From the NCBI RefSeq assembly GCF_029168945.1, contig NC_083606.1:18874041-18938040 (forward strand): DNA of 64,000 nt, in the 5' to 3' direction. Source of the stretch: Cannabis sativa (Eukaryota > Streptophyta > Magnoliopsida > Rosales > Cannabaceae). The first letter of the stretch is position 1; every line of letters begins with the position of its first letter. The notes beneath the pieces are model-generated. The model was given only the letters and a program-made list of their open reading frames with translations, was not told the DNA's origin and made no database searches. Positions 43,861-54,135 of this stretch are shown in pieces. The translations under genes were made by a program, and so were the position numbers.

Positions 43861-46175
43861 TGTAAAGCCCGCTTAGTTAATTTGGAAATTAGCAGTTGTT
43901 TATGTTTAAATTATGAAATTATTTATAGCTATTTAAATAATTTATGATACTGTTATTTATGGAATTCAGAAATGCATGATTATGTCATCAGTAGTTTTTA
44001 TATTTCGCATTTCCGGTGTCCGGTATTTTGGAACTCGGCGTTTGGCTCAGTAGAAATCACAACATAGTATGTTAGTAGTTTAGGGACGGGTTTTAGACAT
44101 TGGGAATGTCGGGATTGGCCGGGAATTTAGAATGTCCCAAAAATACCCCTTTAGTATGATTTTCATGATTTTATGGTGGAGGGGCAAAATGGTCTTTTTG
44201 CCCCATTAGTATTTTGTCTTCTAGTGAAATTATTAATGGAAAATAAATGTTAATTGTTTATTTAATGGCTGAAGTAAAATGGTTTAAATGACTTATTCCT
44301 TTATTTTCTCTCATTTCACACTTAGCAAAAATAGAATTTTCAAAAATAAAAAGAAACTCTCTCTTTCTTTCCCTTCCATTTTCGGCCAAGCTTTGAGCAG
44401 CAAGGAGGGGGATTTCTCCTTTGATTTTGGCTTGTTAATTCATCATCTCTTAAGGTCCTTTGCAAGCTAGGTTGGTTCTTGTCTTTCCCTCTTTAATTTC
44501 TTGAAAAAAATGTGTAAAAAAGTGATGATGCATGCATGATTAATTAAGGTTGTTGCTGCTGTGTTTTGTTGATGTTTTCTGTGGTTCAAAGCATGTTTAA
44601 TTGATGTTAATGGAGTTGTTTGAAGCATGTTAGTTAGGTTGTTTAAAGCTTTTAGTTTCTATGTTAAAATATGTGATTTTTTGAATGAAATGGTTCTATT
44701 TGTTGCTGTGATGTTGCTGGATGTTTCTATTAGTTTTCAGAGGTAATTTTATGCTAGTTTAAGTAGAATTAAGCTAGTGGAATGCATGTTTAGGTGGATT
44801 TGCTCAAGCTTGAGTTTGGAACTCAAAGCTTGAGCTCCAATGGTGATTTTTGTATATGTGGTTTCTGGGTGGATTTGAGGCCTTAGATTTGTTCTTTGGG
44901 GTGTTTAGAGCAGGTCTGGAAAGTTTGGTACCAATTGGGGTTGAATTGGTCGAGTTATGAATTTTTGTAGTTGTCGCTCGCGAGGAACCGGAATTCGGTT
45001 GTGCATCCGAATTCCGGATGGGGGTCCTGAATTTCCCAGAACCGGAATTCCGGTTGGGCAACCGGTCTACCGGTTGGGGGATTTTTCAGAACCCTAGTTT
45101 TCCTCGTTTTTATGTTTTTAGGGGTATTGCCATGCTTTTTATCGATAGGGAAACTTTTAGTTCCAAGTTTTAGTCCCCGGGAAGTGATTTAGCGTGTCAC
45201 TTATAGCGTTGTGATTTTTATGGTTTAGGAGCCGCAATCCGCCGTCACCTTCGGGCCCAAATCGGGTTGACCCAAGACACACCGAAATCGGAATCCGGGT
45301 AAGATTAGTATAACAAAGATGCATATGTAGATTACATGTTTAGCGAGCATGTAGGAAGCCTATTAGATTACATTAGTTGTATGCTGGCTTCGAACCATCC
45401 AACCCTGTCACGTCGGTACAGGCTGGAGTATGACCACCAGCCGGAGTATGACCGGTTTGACCGATCAGGCTGACACTTGGTTGGTGGTTCCGTACTATTG
45501 ACGTATCCCGTCGGTACAGGCTGGAGTATGACCAAGAATGAGTATGACCGGTTCGACCGATCGGGAGGATATAGTAACACGTCTGACAGCCGGAGTATGA
45601 CCAAGAATGAGTATGACCGGCTCGACCGATCAGTTGTTACGTGTCAATAGTACCGTCCCTATGAACGTTCAAAACTCCGCACCATGTTGGACATGGCAAG
45701 AAGTGGCTCGCACCATGTTGGACATGGCAGTAGCGGGACTCAGTATCGTGTTGGACACGGCAGTTAGTTATGTATGATATTATTATGCTTTTCTTACTGA
45801 GTCTGTCGACTCACAGTTTATGTTCATGTGTAGGTAAAGGCAAGGCTATTGCTGATGGACCGTGAGCGAGCTTATGAGATTGTACATGTCGGGGCGGTTA
45901 GGCCTGGAGCGTACGATCCTCGGGACAGCAAGGCTGAGATTTTTGTAACTGTCGTTAGACGACTTTTATTTTGATGTAATAGTTAAACAGTGAAACTTTT
46001 TGTAAATATTTTTATAATCGGGATCCCGAGTCTTTTATAATATGTTTTACAAGTTTAATCAAAAAAGCAAAATTTTAATTAATCACGTTTTTCCATAAAC
46101 CTCGTTGATTAGCAACGAGCTGCACAGTACGTTTAAAAAATCACGTAATACGCCTAAGGTAGTTAGGGTGTTACA
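43861..46175 (+). repeat. Tekay 3' LTR
   Basis: Partner of 36609-38919. Most of the sequence is identical. Mismatches cluster in GC-rich blocks around 44975-45020, 45230-45300 and 45430-45620. The small ORF in the LTR (44288-44470) is identical in both. Confidence 0.95.
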
Positions 46176-46180
46176 TTTGA

Positions 46181-46689
46181 TTTCTCTGCTGGATTCGAAT
46201 CACATATATCTATTGTACACACTGTATTTTATTTTCGGTTTTAATTTAATAAAAATAATAAATAAAAAAAAAATAAAAAAGGAGGGAGGCGTGTGACTTG
46301 CTTCATGGGTTAAGGAAATCTTGTGCCTAAATGGTAAGTATCAACATTCATTCTTCTTTGATTTATTTTGATATTTTTCCAAGTAAAGATTAATCTTTAT
46401 ATGGTAATGTGCCTTTATTCTTGAAAGATTGATTTATTTTTGGAAAAATTATTGGCAATTCTAGTTTCCTTTTATTCTTTTTTTTGGGGAAAGGAGTTGA
46501 GAAGTGGGCGGTTTCCTTTTATGTGTTCATGGGCTGGCGGTTACCATTTAAATTTTCAAAATTAGTTTCCTTTTCTTGTTTTGATTCCAAGGTTATATAA
46601 ACCAATCTTTGACACTTAATTCACCACCTACCCAACCCTCTTTCTTGTTTCTTGTTCTGTCACTGTTCATCTTCTCTTTCAGTTCCAAA
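46181..46689 (+). promoter_or_regulatory. Leader region of the Sirevirus env-like ORF
   Basis: It continues the Sirevirus spacer after the Tekay target site. It contains a donor-like G|GTAAGTA at 46334, a TATATAAA box at 46594-46601, and a long pyrimidine tract ending CTTTCAG at 46682, eight bases before the ORF start. These could serve as an internal promoter, a subgenomic splice acceptor, or both. No coding otherwise. Confidence 0.5.
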
Positions 46690-48252
46690 ATGGTGAGAAC
46701 CAAGAATCTAGGGCACACCAAAAAGTTAGAAGAAACCGTTCCAACTCCTTCCAATGCACCCCCTGCTGCCTCAGTTCATCCTCTTGCTGTTGCAAAGCTT
46801 GGAGATTCATCGCTTCCCCAGCGTGAATCTCAAACCGAGAAGCCAAAACGTCCACCCAAGCAAGTTGCTCGCAAATTGGTAAGGCCCTATCGCACCTGGA
46901 CTTCCTCGTCTGAATCTTCAAAGGAATCTCCTCCTCCATTGGCTGTTCCACCTCCTGCTGCATCAATGCTTGGCTCCACTCCAACAGGCCCTTCTACTCG
47001 AACTTGAGCCCAGCAAGCCTCGGCTGAGAAAGAACTTCGAGCCTCTCAATCTCGAGAGAAGACTGTCCCTCCAGCCAAGAAGAAACTCAAGACTAATCCT
47101 CCCTCGACCTCATCAAGTTCCAGTTCAGAAGAAGAGGATCCAATGGAAGTCTCTTCAGACAAATCAGTGTCTCTGCATACTGAGAAGGACAGTGAGGACA
47201 CAGAACTCGAGCCAGAACCTCCACGTTCAAAATCTGCTTCTGCAGCAAAGGCCCCTGCTGCTGCCAAAGGCAAGCAGCCCATGGAAGATCCTTCATCTGG
47301 TAATATCCCTTCCTCTCTTTCTGGCTGTCATCGTTTTTATTATCGAGACAATGAGCATGACTGGAATTTATATGCAACCCGTAAGTTTGAAAGTGAGAGG
47401 AATTATGATTTGCTTGCCCATCGTGTTTATGGTATTGTAAAGTACATTCAATTTCATCAATGGGAAAACACTCTTACTGGTTTCATTGGATACATTGCAA
47501 ACATTGTTAAGGATTTTTATGCTAATCTCACTGATGATTTCCTTGATGAGAATTCTAGACTCTATCGAAGAGTTTATGTTAGGGGTCATTGGTTCTCTTT
47601 TTCTGAAAAGGATATTGCTCAAGCTTTGCAACTGCCCGAGAATGTATCCAATGCTGTGATGTCCATGGATCGTGAGTTGATGCACTCTGAACTCACCGGT
47701 GCTCGTTCAGAATTGAAACCAGGGGAGAGTCTTCGAATCACTCACCTCACTTTTGCTCATGCTTCCCTTATGCGGTTTGCCTTAAGCAATTGGGTTCCAA
47801 ATTCTAACAAGACCGTGGTATCTCAAGAAGTGGCTACACTCCTATACCGCATCACTTCTAGAACTTCCATTGATCTGGCCTCACACATTCTTAACCAGAT
47901 TGTCTCCTTCCGAAGAGGTAAAAAGCCAACCTTTAAACTTGTATTTCCAAATCTAATCTATAAGGTTTTATCTTCTCAGAAGAATGTGGCCCAATCACAT
48001 GAAACACTTGAGCCTCCCATCACTGGTCCTACATTCCAACCCTCTGAATACTTTGATGGTGTGTTTCAAAAACGGCCAAAGGCCGGGTGCCGCCGCCGCT
48101 TCGCCGTCGCAAGTTCAGGTTCTGCTGCAGCAGAACTCCTGGAAGTCAAATCTGAACTTCAGAATGTGTATACTCGCCTTGAAGCAATGGCAGACGTCCA
48201 GCATAGCATGTCCAAGCAACTGTCCTCTTTGATTAAACTCAACAAGGATTAA
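46690..48252 (+). pseudogene. Sirevirus env-like (extra) ORF, one in-frame stop
   Basis: ATG 46690 opens a single frame of 521 codons including its terminal TAA, interrupted only by TGA at 47005-47007. The first third is Lys/Pro/Ser-rich and acidic, disordered in appearance, with a Ser/Glu tract. The central part (from about 47330) matches the 'putative plant transposon protein' domain: FYANL, YVRGHWFSFSEKDIAQAL, ITHLTFAHASLMRFAL. The end is a coiled-coil-like helix (LEVKSELQNVYTRLEAMADVQ). It occupies the env position of Sireviruses. No convincing signal peptide or fusion peptide is seen after the ATG, so an envelope function is not shown. A GC-rich block at 48074-48112 looks out of character. 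Confidence 0.85.
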
Positions 48253-48576
48253 AGTGTTTCTCCTTTGTTTTTCTTTCATTGAACTTATATCTATTTTTCT
48301 TTCTTTGTTTACTTTGGCACTCCGATAAACAAAAAGGGGGAGAGATATTTATTTTTAATTTGTTTGTTGCCCAACTCTGGACCCTTTTTCCAGGGGGAGT
48401 TGTGGTTGGTCAGTACTTGTGAACATAATGTTTAAAGTTAGCATGTTTTTGTTTTTATTGTGATATTCGATTGTGTTGCTCAGGGGGAGTAGTATCTTTT
48501 GCTCTTGCTAACTCTACCTTGCAGGTACTTTATGTTAAAAATTATTTTGTTCATCTAAAGTGCCAAAGGGGGAGAT
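48253..48576 (+). other. Sirevirus 3' untranslated region with repeated polypurine tracts
   Basis: AAAAAGGGGGAGAGA (48331-48345), CAGGGGGAGT (48391-48400 and 48481-48490) and CCAAAGGGGGAGATT (48563-48577). The last is the functional position next to the LTR. Multiplied purine tracts are a known Sirevirus feature. Confidence 0.85.
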
Positions 48577-49704
48577 TGTAAAGTCCTTTTTTGGCAAGTT
48601 AGGTGACAAAATAATTTTTCCTTTTTATGGTAAGATTGCTATGCATTCATTTTCGATTTCTTACCTTTTAAATTCGGTTTTTAGTTGCCATTTTCCTTGT
48701 TTGGAAAGTTGCACTTTCAGCTGAACTTTCCTTTGTTGAAAACTTCTCAAAAGAGAAGGAATTCTCTTTTGGAAACTTGTCTTTTTTAGGGAAACTTTGT
48801 TTATTGCCTTTTCCTTATTGATTTCGATTGTATCTTGATACAATCAGAATATCTAATCTGTTTTTGGCAGGAATCTAGCATTGATAGAAGATCGGACCCG
48901 ATTTTAGTAAGTGTGCCGTTTCTGGTCAGATCTGCTGCGTCAGCATCCGAATCTGATGTAGCAGATCGTGTTTCTTTTGGAAAGTTTTTGTACAGCTGCT
49001 AATTCGAACTTGTGGTTGCCTCTTTGGTTTCTATGGTCTATAAATAGAACCTAGAGAGCAACCATTCGAATTACCTCTTCCATTATTCATTTTTGCATTT
49101 ATCTTTTGAGAGAAGAGAGTCTTTCTTTGTTTTGTGAGAGCCTAGTTGTTCATCTAGGTTCTAGTTGTTCTATTTCTGTTCTTACTCTATCCTAGAGGTT
49201 GTGAAGCACTACTTGACTGAACAAGAGATTGGTCTTCGGGAGAAGACTTGATAAAGCCTTACTTCGGGAGGAAGTAAGCACTTGGTCTTCGGGAGAAGAC
49301 TTGTTGAAGCCTTACTTCGGGAGGAAGTAAGCACTCACACTTCAAAGACGAAGGGAGTTCAGGCTTGAAGGTGTTTCAAGAAGTCAGATTCATAAAGTGG
49401 ATTACAAAGGATTGTGGCAATACTTTAGAGGGAGTTTAAACTTGTTTAAGTCAATTGTCTTTGTAATTTTGATACTTTATTAATTGATTTCATTCTCTGG
49501 GCGTGGCCCCGTGGACTAGAGTGTTCGTGAGAACACTGATACCACGTATAAATCTCTTGTGTCAAGTTATTTATTTTTCTGCAAAATATTTTATATTCTC
49601 GCTCGTTCGCTTTGGCCAGAGTGCACTACTTTCGCCGTCGCAAACGCTTACAGTTTTTATATTTTCTTATATACAACTGACATTTACAAAAACACGGTTT
49701 TTCA
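48577..49704 (+). repeat. Sirevirus 3' LTR
   Basis: Partner of 29889-31019, with TATAAATA at 49039-49046 and the twin hairpins at 49232-49331. The cluster 49598-49648 differs strongly from the partner. Confidence 0.95.
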
Positions 49705-49709
49705 GATCC

Positions 49710-49800
49710 CTTTCAGACTTTCTCTCCATAGAGCGAAGTCCCCAATTCCATCGAATTTCTCCAACTCGAATCTCTACATTGATGACATTTAAGTTTCTTT
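49710..49800 (-). pseudogene. Tork-like copia gag N-terminus (minus)
   Basis: On minus, RFELEKFDGIGDFALWRESLKG is readable up to the GATCC target site of the Sirevirus. It continues in phase at 29883. The start region (about 49800) reads ATGTCATC..., comparable with the + copy start at 5575, but a stop follows shortly. Confidence 0.8.
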
Positions 49801-49861
49801 AAGATTGCAGCGGAAAAAATCTTAATTTTGCGATCTTGATCAATTACCGTGCTCTGATTTG

Positions 49862-50808
49862 TGAGAAAATTAAGACGAATGGTGCAAAATCAAGATGATC
49901 ACATCTTTAAATAATTAAACAATTAGTAATGACAAGATTAACAATCAAGAACAACAATCAGATAAAAACAGGAGCAAATATAGTATTTAAACCAGAAACG
50001 GTAAATGCAGGAAATAAAAAAATTAACACCAAAATATATTCTGGTGCAAGTCCTATAGATCGATATGATATATGGCTCTACTCCAGTTTTGGAACACCTC
50101 CGTGATCCTTCTTTATTGATTGAACAAGAATATGTACAGTAAAGTCGAGATGAGATTCTCTATTGAGTTCTCACAAAGTGTTTCAACTCTCACACATTAC
50201 ACCGAAGAATCTTCTTCATCTATAGAAGATTCTTCTTATAAAACCCAAACCCATATTCTCTCTTTTCTCTGGACCTCTCTCTCTACCTCTTAATCTTCTC
50301 TCTCTCAAACAGTCAATCTCATCTCCTTTTCGTACATAATCTTGTGTTGTTCAAATGATAAAGTCAAGGTGGTATTTATAGGTTTAGGATCAAAATCCTA
50401 AACTCGGTGGCTGCAAGAAACGAGGTTGTTAAGTTAGTTAGAAATAATTAACTTAACCAACTCCTCTTCGAGTGAAGTCTTCAGCTTAAGTACCAGAGCC
50501 TCTGGGAACATATATGAGCTTCCAGACTCGAGGGCCATAAATCCTTACTGAAGACGCTTCCGGATATATAAGACTACGTAGTCGACTATTGAGAACTACC
50601 ATTCTAGGAGGGACAACTCAGCCAGTTGGACCTCCTCTCCAGGGAAGGACTAGCATATTCTGAAGTCTAGACTTGCAGTGGACATGATACTCATCTAGAA
50701 ACTTCCTTCTGGACTCGACTATCATTTTGGGATCGATAATAGCGAGTGAACAACTTCCTAAAAATGAGGATCACGGAGAACTTTTTTATTTGGAAGAACT
50801 ATACCACA
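49862..50808 (-). repeat. LTR of the minus Tork-like copia (inner end approximate)
   Basis: On minus it starts TGTGGTATAGTTC at 50808 and carries TATAAATACC (near 50378-50369), a purine-rich AGAGAGAGA leader, AATAAAG, an AAACTGGAGTA block and the ACAAATCAGAGC boundary near 49862-49848. It is about 300 bp longer than the + copy, retaining the U3 promoter. The leader 49801-49861 has no coding. No target duplication was found outside 50808. Confidence 0.65.
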
Positions 50809-52776
50809 ATAATCCTTTTTCTAATTCTTTTATAGCCTATTTCAATTTTACCTTAAATAAACTCAAATTATTATCAATTATTTAAACATATAAATTTATT
50901 AAACTATCTTTTATATTCTTTAATAAATTTTATATGTTTGTAATTAAATTAAAGTTTGGCTGCTATTAATTAATTTATCAAAAGAATTGACAAGAATTTA
51001 GCTATAAACAAAATATGTAAATGAATGTGAATGGTCTTTAAATAAATATAAGTTTGACCACGTATAGAGTTTTTATTTATTTATTTATTTATTTATTTTT
51101 TTTTGAAAGTGACCACGTAATATTATTTTCATATGAACAATAAAATAACGATTGAGACACATATATCTAGCAATAAAGTAACTTTTTTTTTTCTCTATAG
51201 TTTAAAGTGGAAAGTAATGTAGAATTTGATTATGTGTGAGTGTGTCTCGTAGGTATATCCTAATAAAAGTATTAATGTATAAGAGTAACAGACCCAGAAT
51301 TTTTACTTTGTGGGGGGTTTATTTATTATTAAAAATATTTATATTTATATTATAATTACTCTTATTAGATTTATTTAATTTTGTGAGGTTTTTTTTTACT
51401 ATTTAATCTATAATTATAAAATAAAAAAATTGCATTTAATTTTTTAAAAAACAGTATTTTTAGTAGTGGGGCTATAGCCCCACATCAATCAAAGTCGATC
51501 CGTCCCTGCGTACAAGTACAAAATCAAGTAAATGTGTCAATAGACATATAGGTTAATTAATTATAGGATAATATATACGTATACACTTTATTTCATAACG
51601 AGGAAGGATCAATACAAAGAAAATAACAGTATAAAAAAAAAAATATATACATACAAAGAAAATAGCATAATGTCAAAACAAATACAAAGAAAATAACACA
51701 TTATTACATTTCAACCGTTCTTATCTTACCATCTTCATTAGATCATTACAAATTCAGAAGAAACTAACTAAATCCAGGACAAGTTATACATTCCATACTG
51801 ACCTAACCTTATAAATATATTACTTGTTCTATATTCCAAACGTGCATGTTTCGATAAATAGAGATGGCTAATTATTATATATATTTATACAAACAAAATA
51901 TTATAAAAGACAGCTCCAAGAATGCCAACTCAGTCAGCTGAAATTTTCTAAGCAAAGAGTTGAACAGGCACCAAAACAATTAATTCTTCTATTAAGAGAT
52001 TAAATCACATAAGATAGATCATCATTAATTCTAATTTATTAGTTTAAACTTTAAACGCGTAATCAACTCTTCCAAGCTTATCGTGTCACATATATATTAT
52101 ATTATAATAGCACTTTTCTTATCTTCCTAAATGAAAACATGAAAATGGGCATATTTAGTATCTAACTTGGGAATTTGGTATAAAGTTATATAAATTAGTA
52201 TTTTTGTAGCACCGAATTTTATACACTATCAAGTTATTGTGTATATGTTATAATATAAAATTTGTTAATAAAATTTCTTGAAATATAACTTTTATAGGAA
52301 CATGTGCAGTTTTTTCATTACATTCTACTTATTTTATCGGGAACTAAATAAAATGATGAGTGATAGTTAATAAATGAATAAAATTAAATACTCTTTATTC
52401 TTTTTATGTTAACGAAAAATAGAAAAAGAAAATTATATATAATAATTCATATTTTTCTTTTTCATTTCTTAATCGTTAAAGTAACAAAATGTGAAATATA
52501 TTTAATTTGAATCTATTTATTTATTATCATCAACTGTATTACTTGTTTGAGGATAAAATTGAATATATAATATATCATATATGATGAAAAGATCATATTA
52601 ATGTGAAAATTTTATTATTAAAAAGGTATATGCTAGAAGAAACACAATTTAATAATGTAAAATGTTCAATGAAAAAAATACTAATTATTTTTATTAATAA
52701 TAATAATAATAATAATAATAAACACAGTTATATATTTGTTTACTTATTTTATTAAAATTTAATTAGGGAGAACTTT
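50809..52776. other. AT-rich intergenic DNA
   Basis: No coding recognised. It holds a TTTA microsatellite at 51071-51104, an AAT microsatellite at 52694-52720 and a possible small DNA-transposon remnant at 51289-51508. The last five bases (52772-52776, ACTTT) are the target duplication of the next element. Confidence 0.6.
51289..51508. mobile_element. Possible hAT-like MITE remnant
   Basis: The right end reads, in reverse, CAGGGACGGATCGACTTTG. The left end reads CAGACCCAGAATTTTTAC followed by a GGGGGG run, and GTGGGGCTATAGCCCCAC lies near the right end. CAGGG(G/A)CGGAT...-type ends with G-runs are common in plant hAT MITEs. The left terminus seems to have lost several bases, and no 8-bp target duplication was found. 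Confidence 0.3.
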
Positions 52777-53388
52777 TGTAACATCCTGAACCTCAGGAAC
52801 GCCACGTGTGTGCTTTTATAATCTTATTATCAATAATCTATTAGTTTAGGAAAAGTGTGGTTTAATTCAAAAAAAAAAAATTATCTTTAATTAAATTTAA
52901 AAATAGAAACTTTAGTTCAAAATACTGTCGTAATATGGGGATCCCCTGCTAATAAAATTCTTTTATAACCAATTATAAAACCATTAATACAAGAGTAGGT
53001 TATACATCCAATCATAGAAAAAAAAAGGGTGATCCTGCTTCCTGGAAGCCAAGACAACACGTTTGATATGTACATTGCTGGGAGACCTCTGACTCGTGGC
53101 CAAAAAGAACCGCTAATCTTCTTACCTGCATCATGAAGCACACGTGAGTCATAATGACTCAGCAAGAAAGCTATTAGACAAAAGAAAATTATGGAAAGTG
53201 ATAGTAGATTTCTTTTCAACAGATTATTCATACCAGTAGATTGTACTCTTTCAACGTATATTTACAATTCAACGTCTATATGAGCAACTCATTACAAAAT
53301 TAAGAGTATTTATAGCTATACATAATCAACAATCTCAGCATTTCCTAAAACACCTTAATCATGCATTATCATAAATATTCATTTTCAA

Positions 53389-53776
53389 TGCTTCATAAAG
53401 CACCCTAGTTCACACATTAGCATATCCACACAATTTCAGTGCTTCATAAAGCACTCCAATCATACATCATTACAACCTGTTTTCTTACATCCCTAAGCCA
53501 CAGAGACTGTAAGAAAAATGACCAATTTCATAAGCAATTTAACATTTATTCAATCCTACCTTAACAAAAATGTATTCAATTACAACTCATCACATAATAA
53601 CACTCTTGATCGTTCCACAACTTCATAACCACATAATTTAGGTACTTCATAAAGTACCCCTACCACTCGTTAACCACGAGCTGTATATGTCACTATCGTT
53701 GTCCGATACAACAAACGATAAGTAAGAAACCTATCCGCGATTTCAGGAGTAATTACTCATAACGGTAATAACCGTT
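53389..53776 (-). other. Dispersed tetraloop hairpins in the LTR
   Basis: TGCTT-CATA-AAGCA (53389-53402), AGTGCTT-CATA-AAGCACT (53438-53455), GGTACTT-CATA-AAGTACC (53641-53658) and AACGGT-AATA-ACCGTT (53761-53776). Stems differ by paired substitutions while the spacer stays CATA or AATA. Confidence 0.75.
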
Positions 53777-53783
53777 TCTTTTA

Positions 53784-54135
53784 CTCAATCATAATCGAGC
53801 CAAACGATAATAATCGTTTCATAATACTTCCCTCGATCATAATCGAGTCAAACGATAATAATCGTTTCATAATACTTCCCTCGATCATAATCGAGTCAAA
53901 CGATAATAATCGTTTCATAATATTTCCCTCGAACATAATCGAGTCAAACGATAATAATCGTTTCATAATACTTCCCTCGATCATAATCGAGTCAAACGAT
54001 AATAATCGTTTCATAATATTTCCCTCGAACATAATCGAGTCAAACGATAATAATCGTTTCATAATACTTCCCTCGATCATAATCGAGTCAAACGATAATA
54101 ATCGTTTCATAATATTTCCCTCGAACATAATCAAG
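53784..54135 (-). repeat. 48-bp tandem array, two hairpins per unit (3' LTR copy)
   Basis: Seven copies of AACGAT-AATA-ATCGTT (starts 53803, 53851, 53899, 53947, 53995, 54043, 54091) alternate with eight copies of CTCGAT-CATA-ATCGAG or a one-mismatch variant (starts 53784 to 54120). Because 48 is divisible by three the array is open on minus as a 16-residue repeat. That ORF is probably incidental. Confidence 0.9.

Larger units (their letters stand above)
36609..46175 (+). mobile_element. Tekay/Del-like chromovirus (Ty3/gypsy), full length
   Basis: LTRs of 2311 and 2315 bp (36609-38919, 43861-46175), TGTAAAGCCC...GTGTTACA, with TTTGA duplications (36604-36608, 46176-46180). A Met-type primer site, gag, pol ending in a chromodomain-like segment, and a G-rich purine tract are all in place. 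The chromodomain and the long LTRs place it in the Tekay/Del clade. The frame is broken mostly by single-base losses rather than stops. Confidence 0.95.
29889..49704 (+). mobile_element. Sirevirus-type Ty1/copia element with env-like ORF, split by a Tekay element
   Basis: LTRs of 1131 and 1128 bp (29889-31019, 48577-49704) are flanked by GATCC duplications (29884-29888, 49705-49709). Order: Met-tRNA primer site, gag with zinc knuckles, protease, integrase, RT, RNase H, spacer, an extra ORF with a plant-transposon protein domain, and four AGGGGGAG purine tracts before the 3' LTR. The repeated purine tracts and the extra ORF are Sirevirus hallmarks. Gag-pol holds a few stops and frameshifts. 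The Tekay element (36609-46175) sits between pol and the extra ORF. Confidence 0.93.
29619..50808 (-). mobile_element. Tork-like Ty1/copia fragment, minus copy, split by a Sirevirus
   Basis: Read on minus: LTR from 50808 to about 49862, leader, gag start at 49800-49710, then, after removal of the Sirevirus and one GATCC copy, gag continuing from 29883 to about 29619. LTR start, primer-site region and gag match the + copy at 4812-6330 but are not identical. Only the 5' portion is present. Confidence 0.8.

Noticed and set aside
46609..46689. In-frame hydrophobic N-terminal extension of the env-like ORF as a signal peptide
   Set aside because: There is no ATG in the extension, and its Phe/Leu/Ser content is simply the translated pyrimidine tract before the acceptor-like CAG.
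52917..53231. 104-residue hydrophobic minus ORF repeated in both LTRs (59235-59549)
   Set aside because: It lies in the LTR, overlaps the conserved hairpin/AGGTAA module and GGGATCCC palindrome, and its conservation simply reflects LTR identity. No family was recognised.
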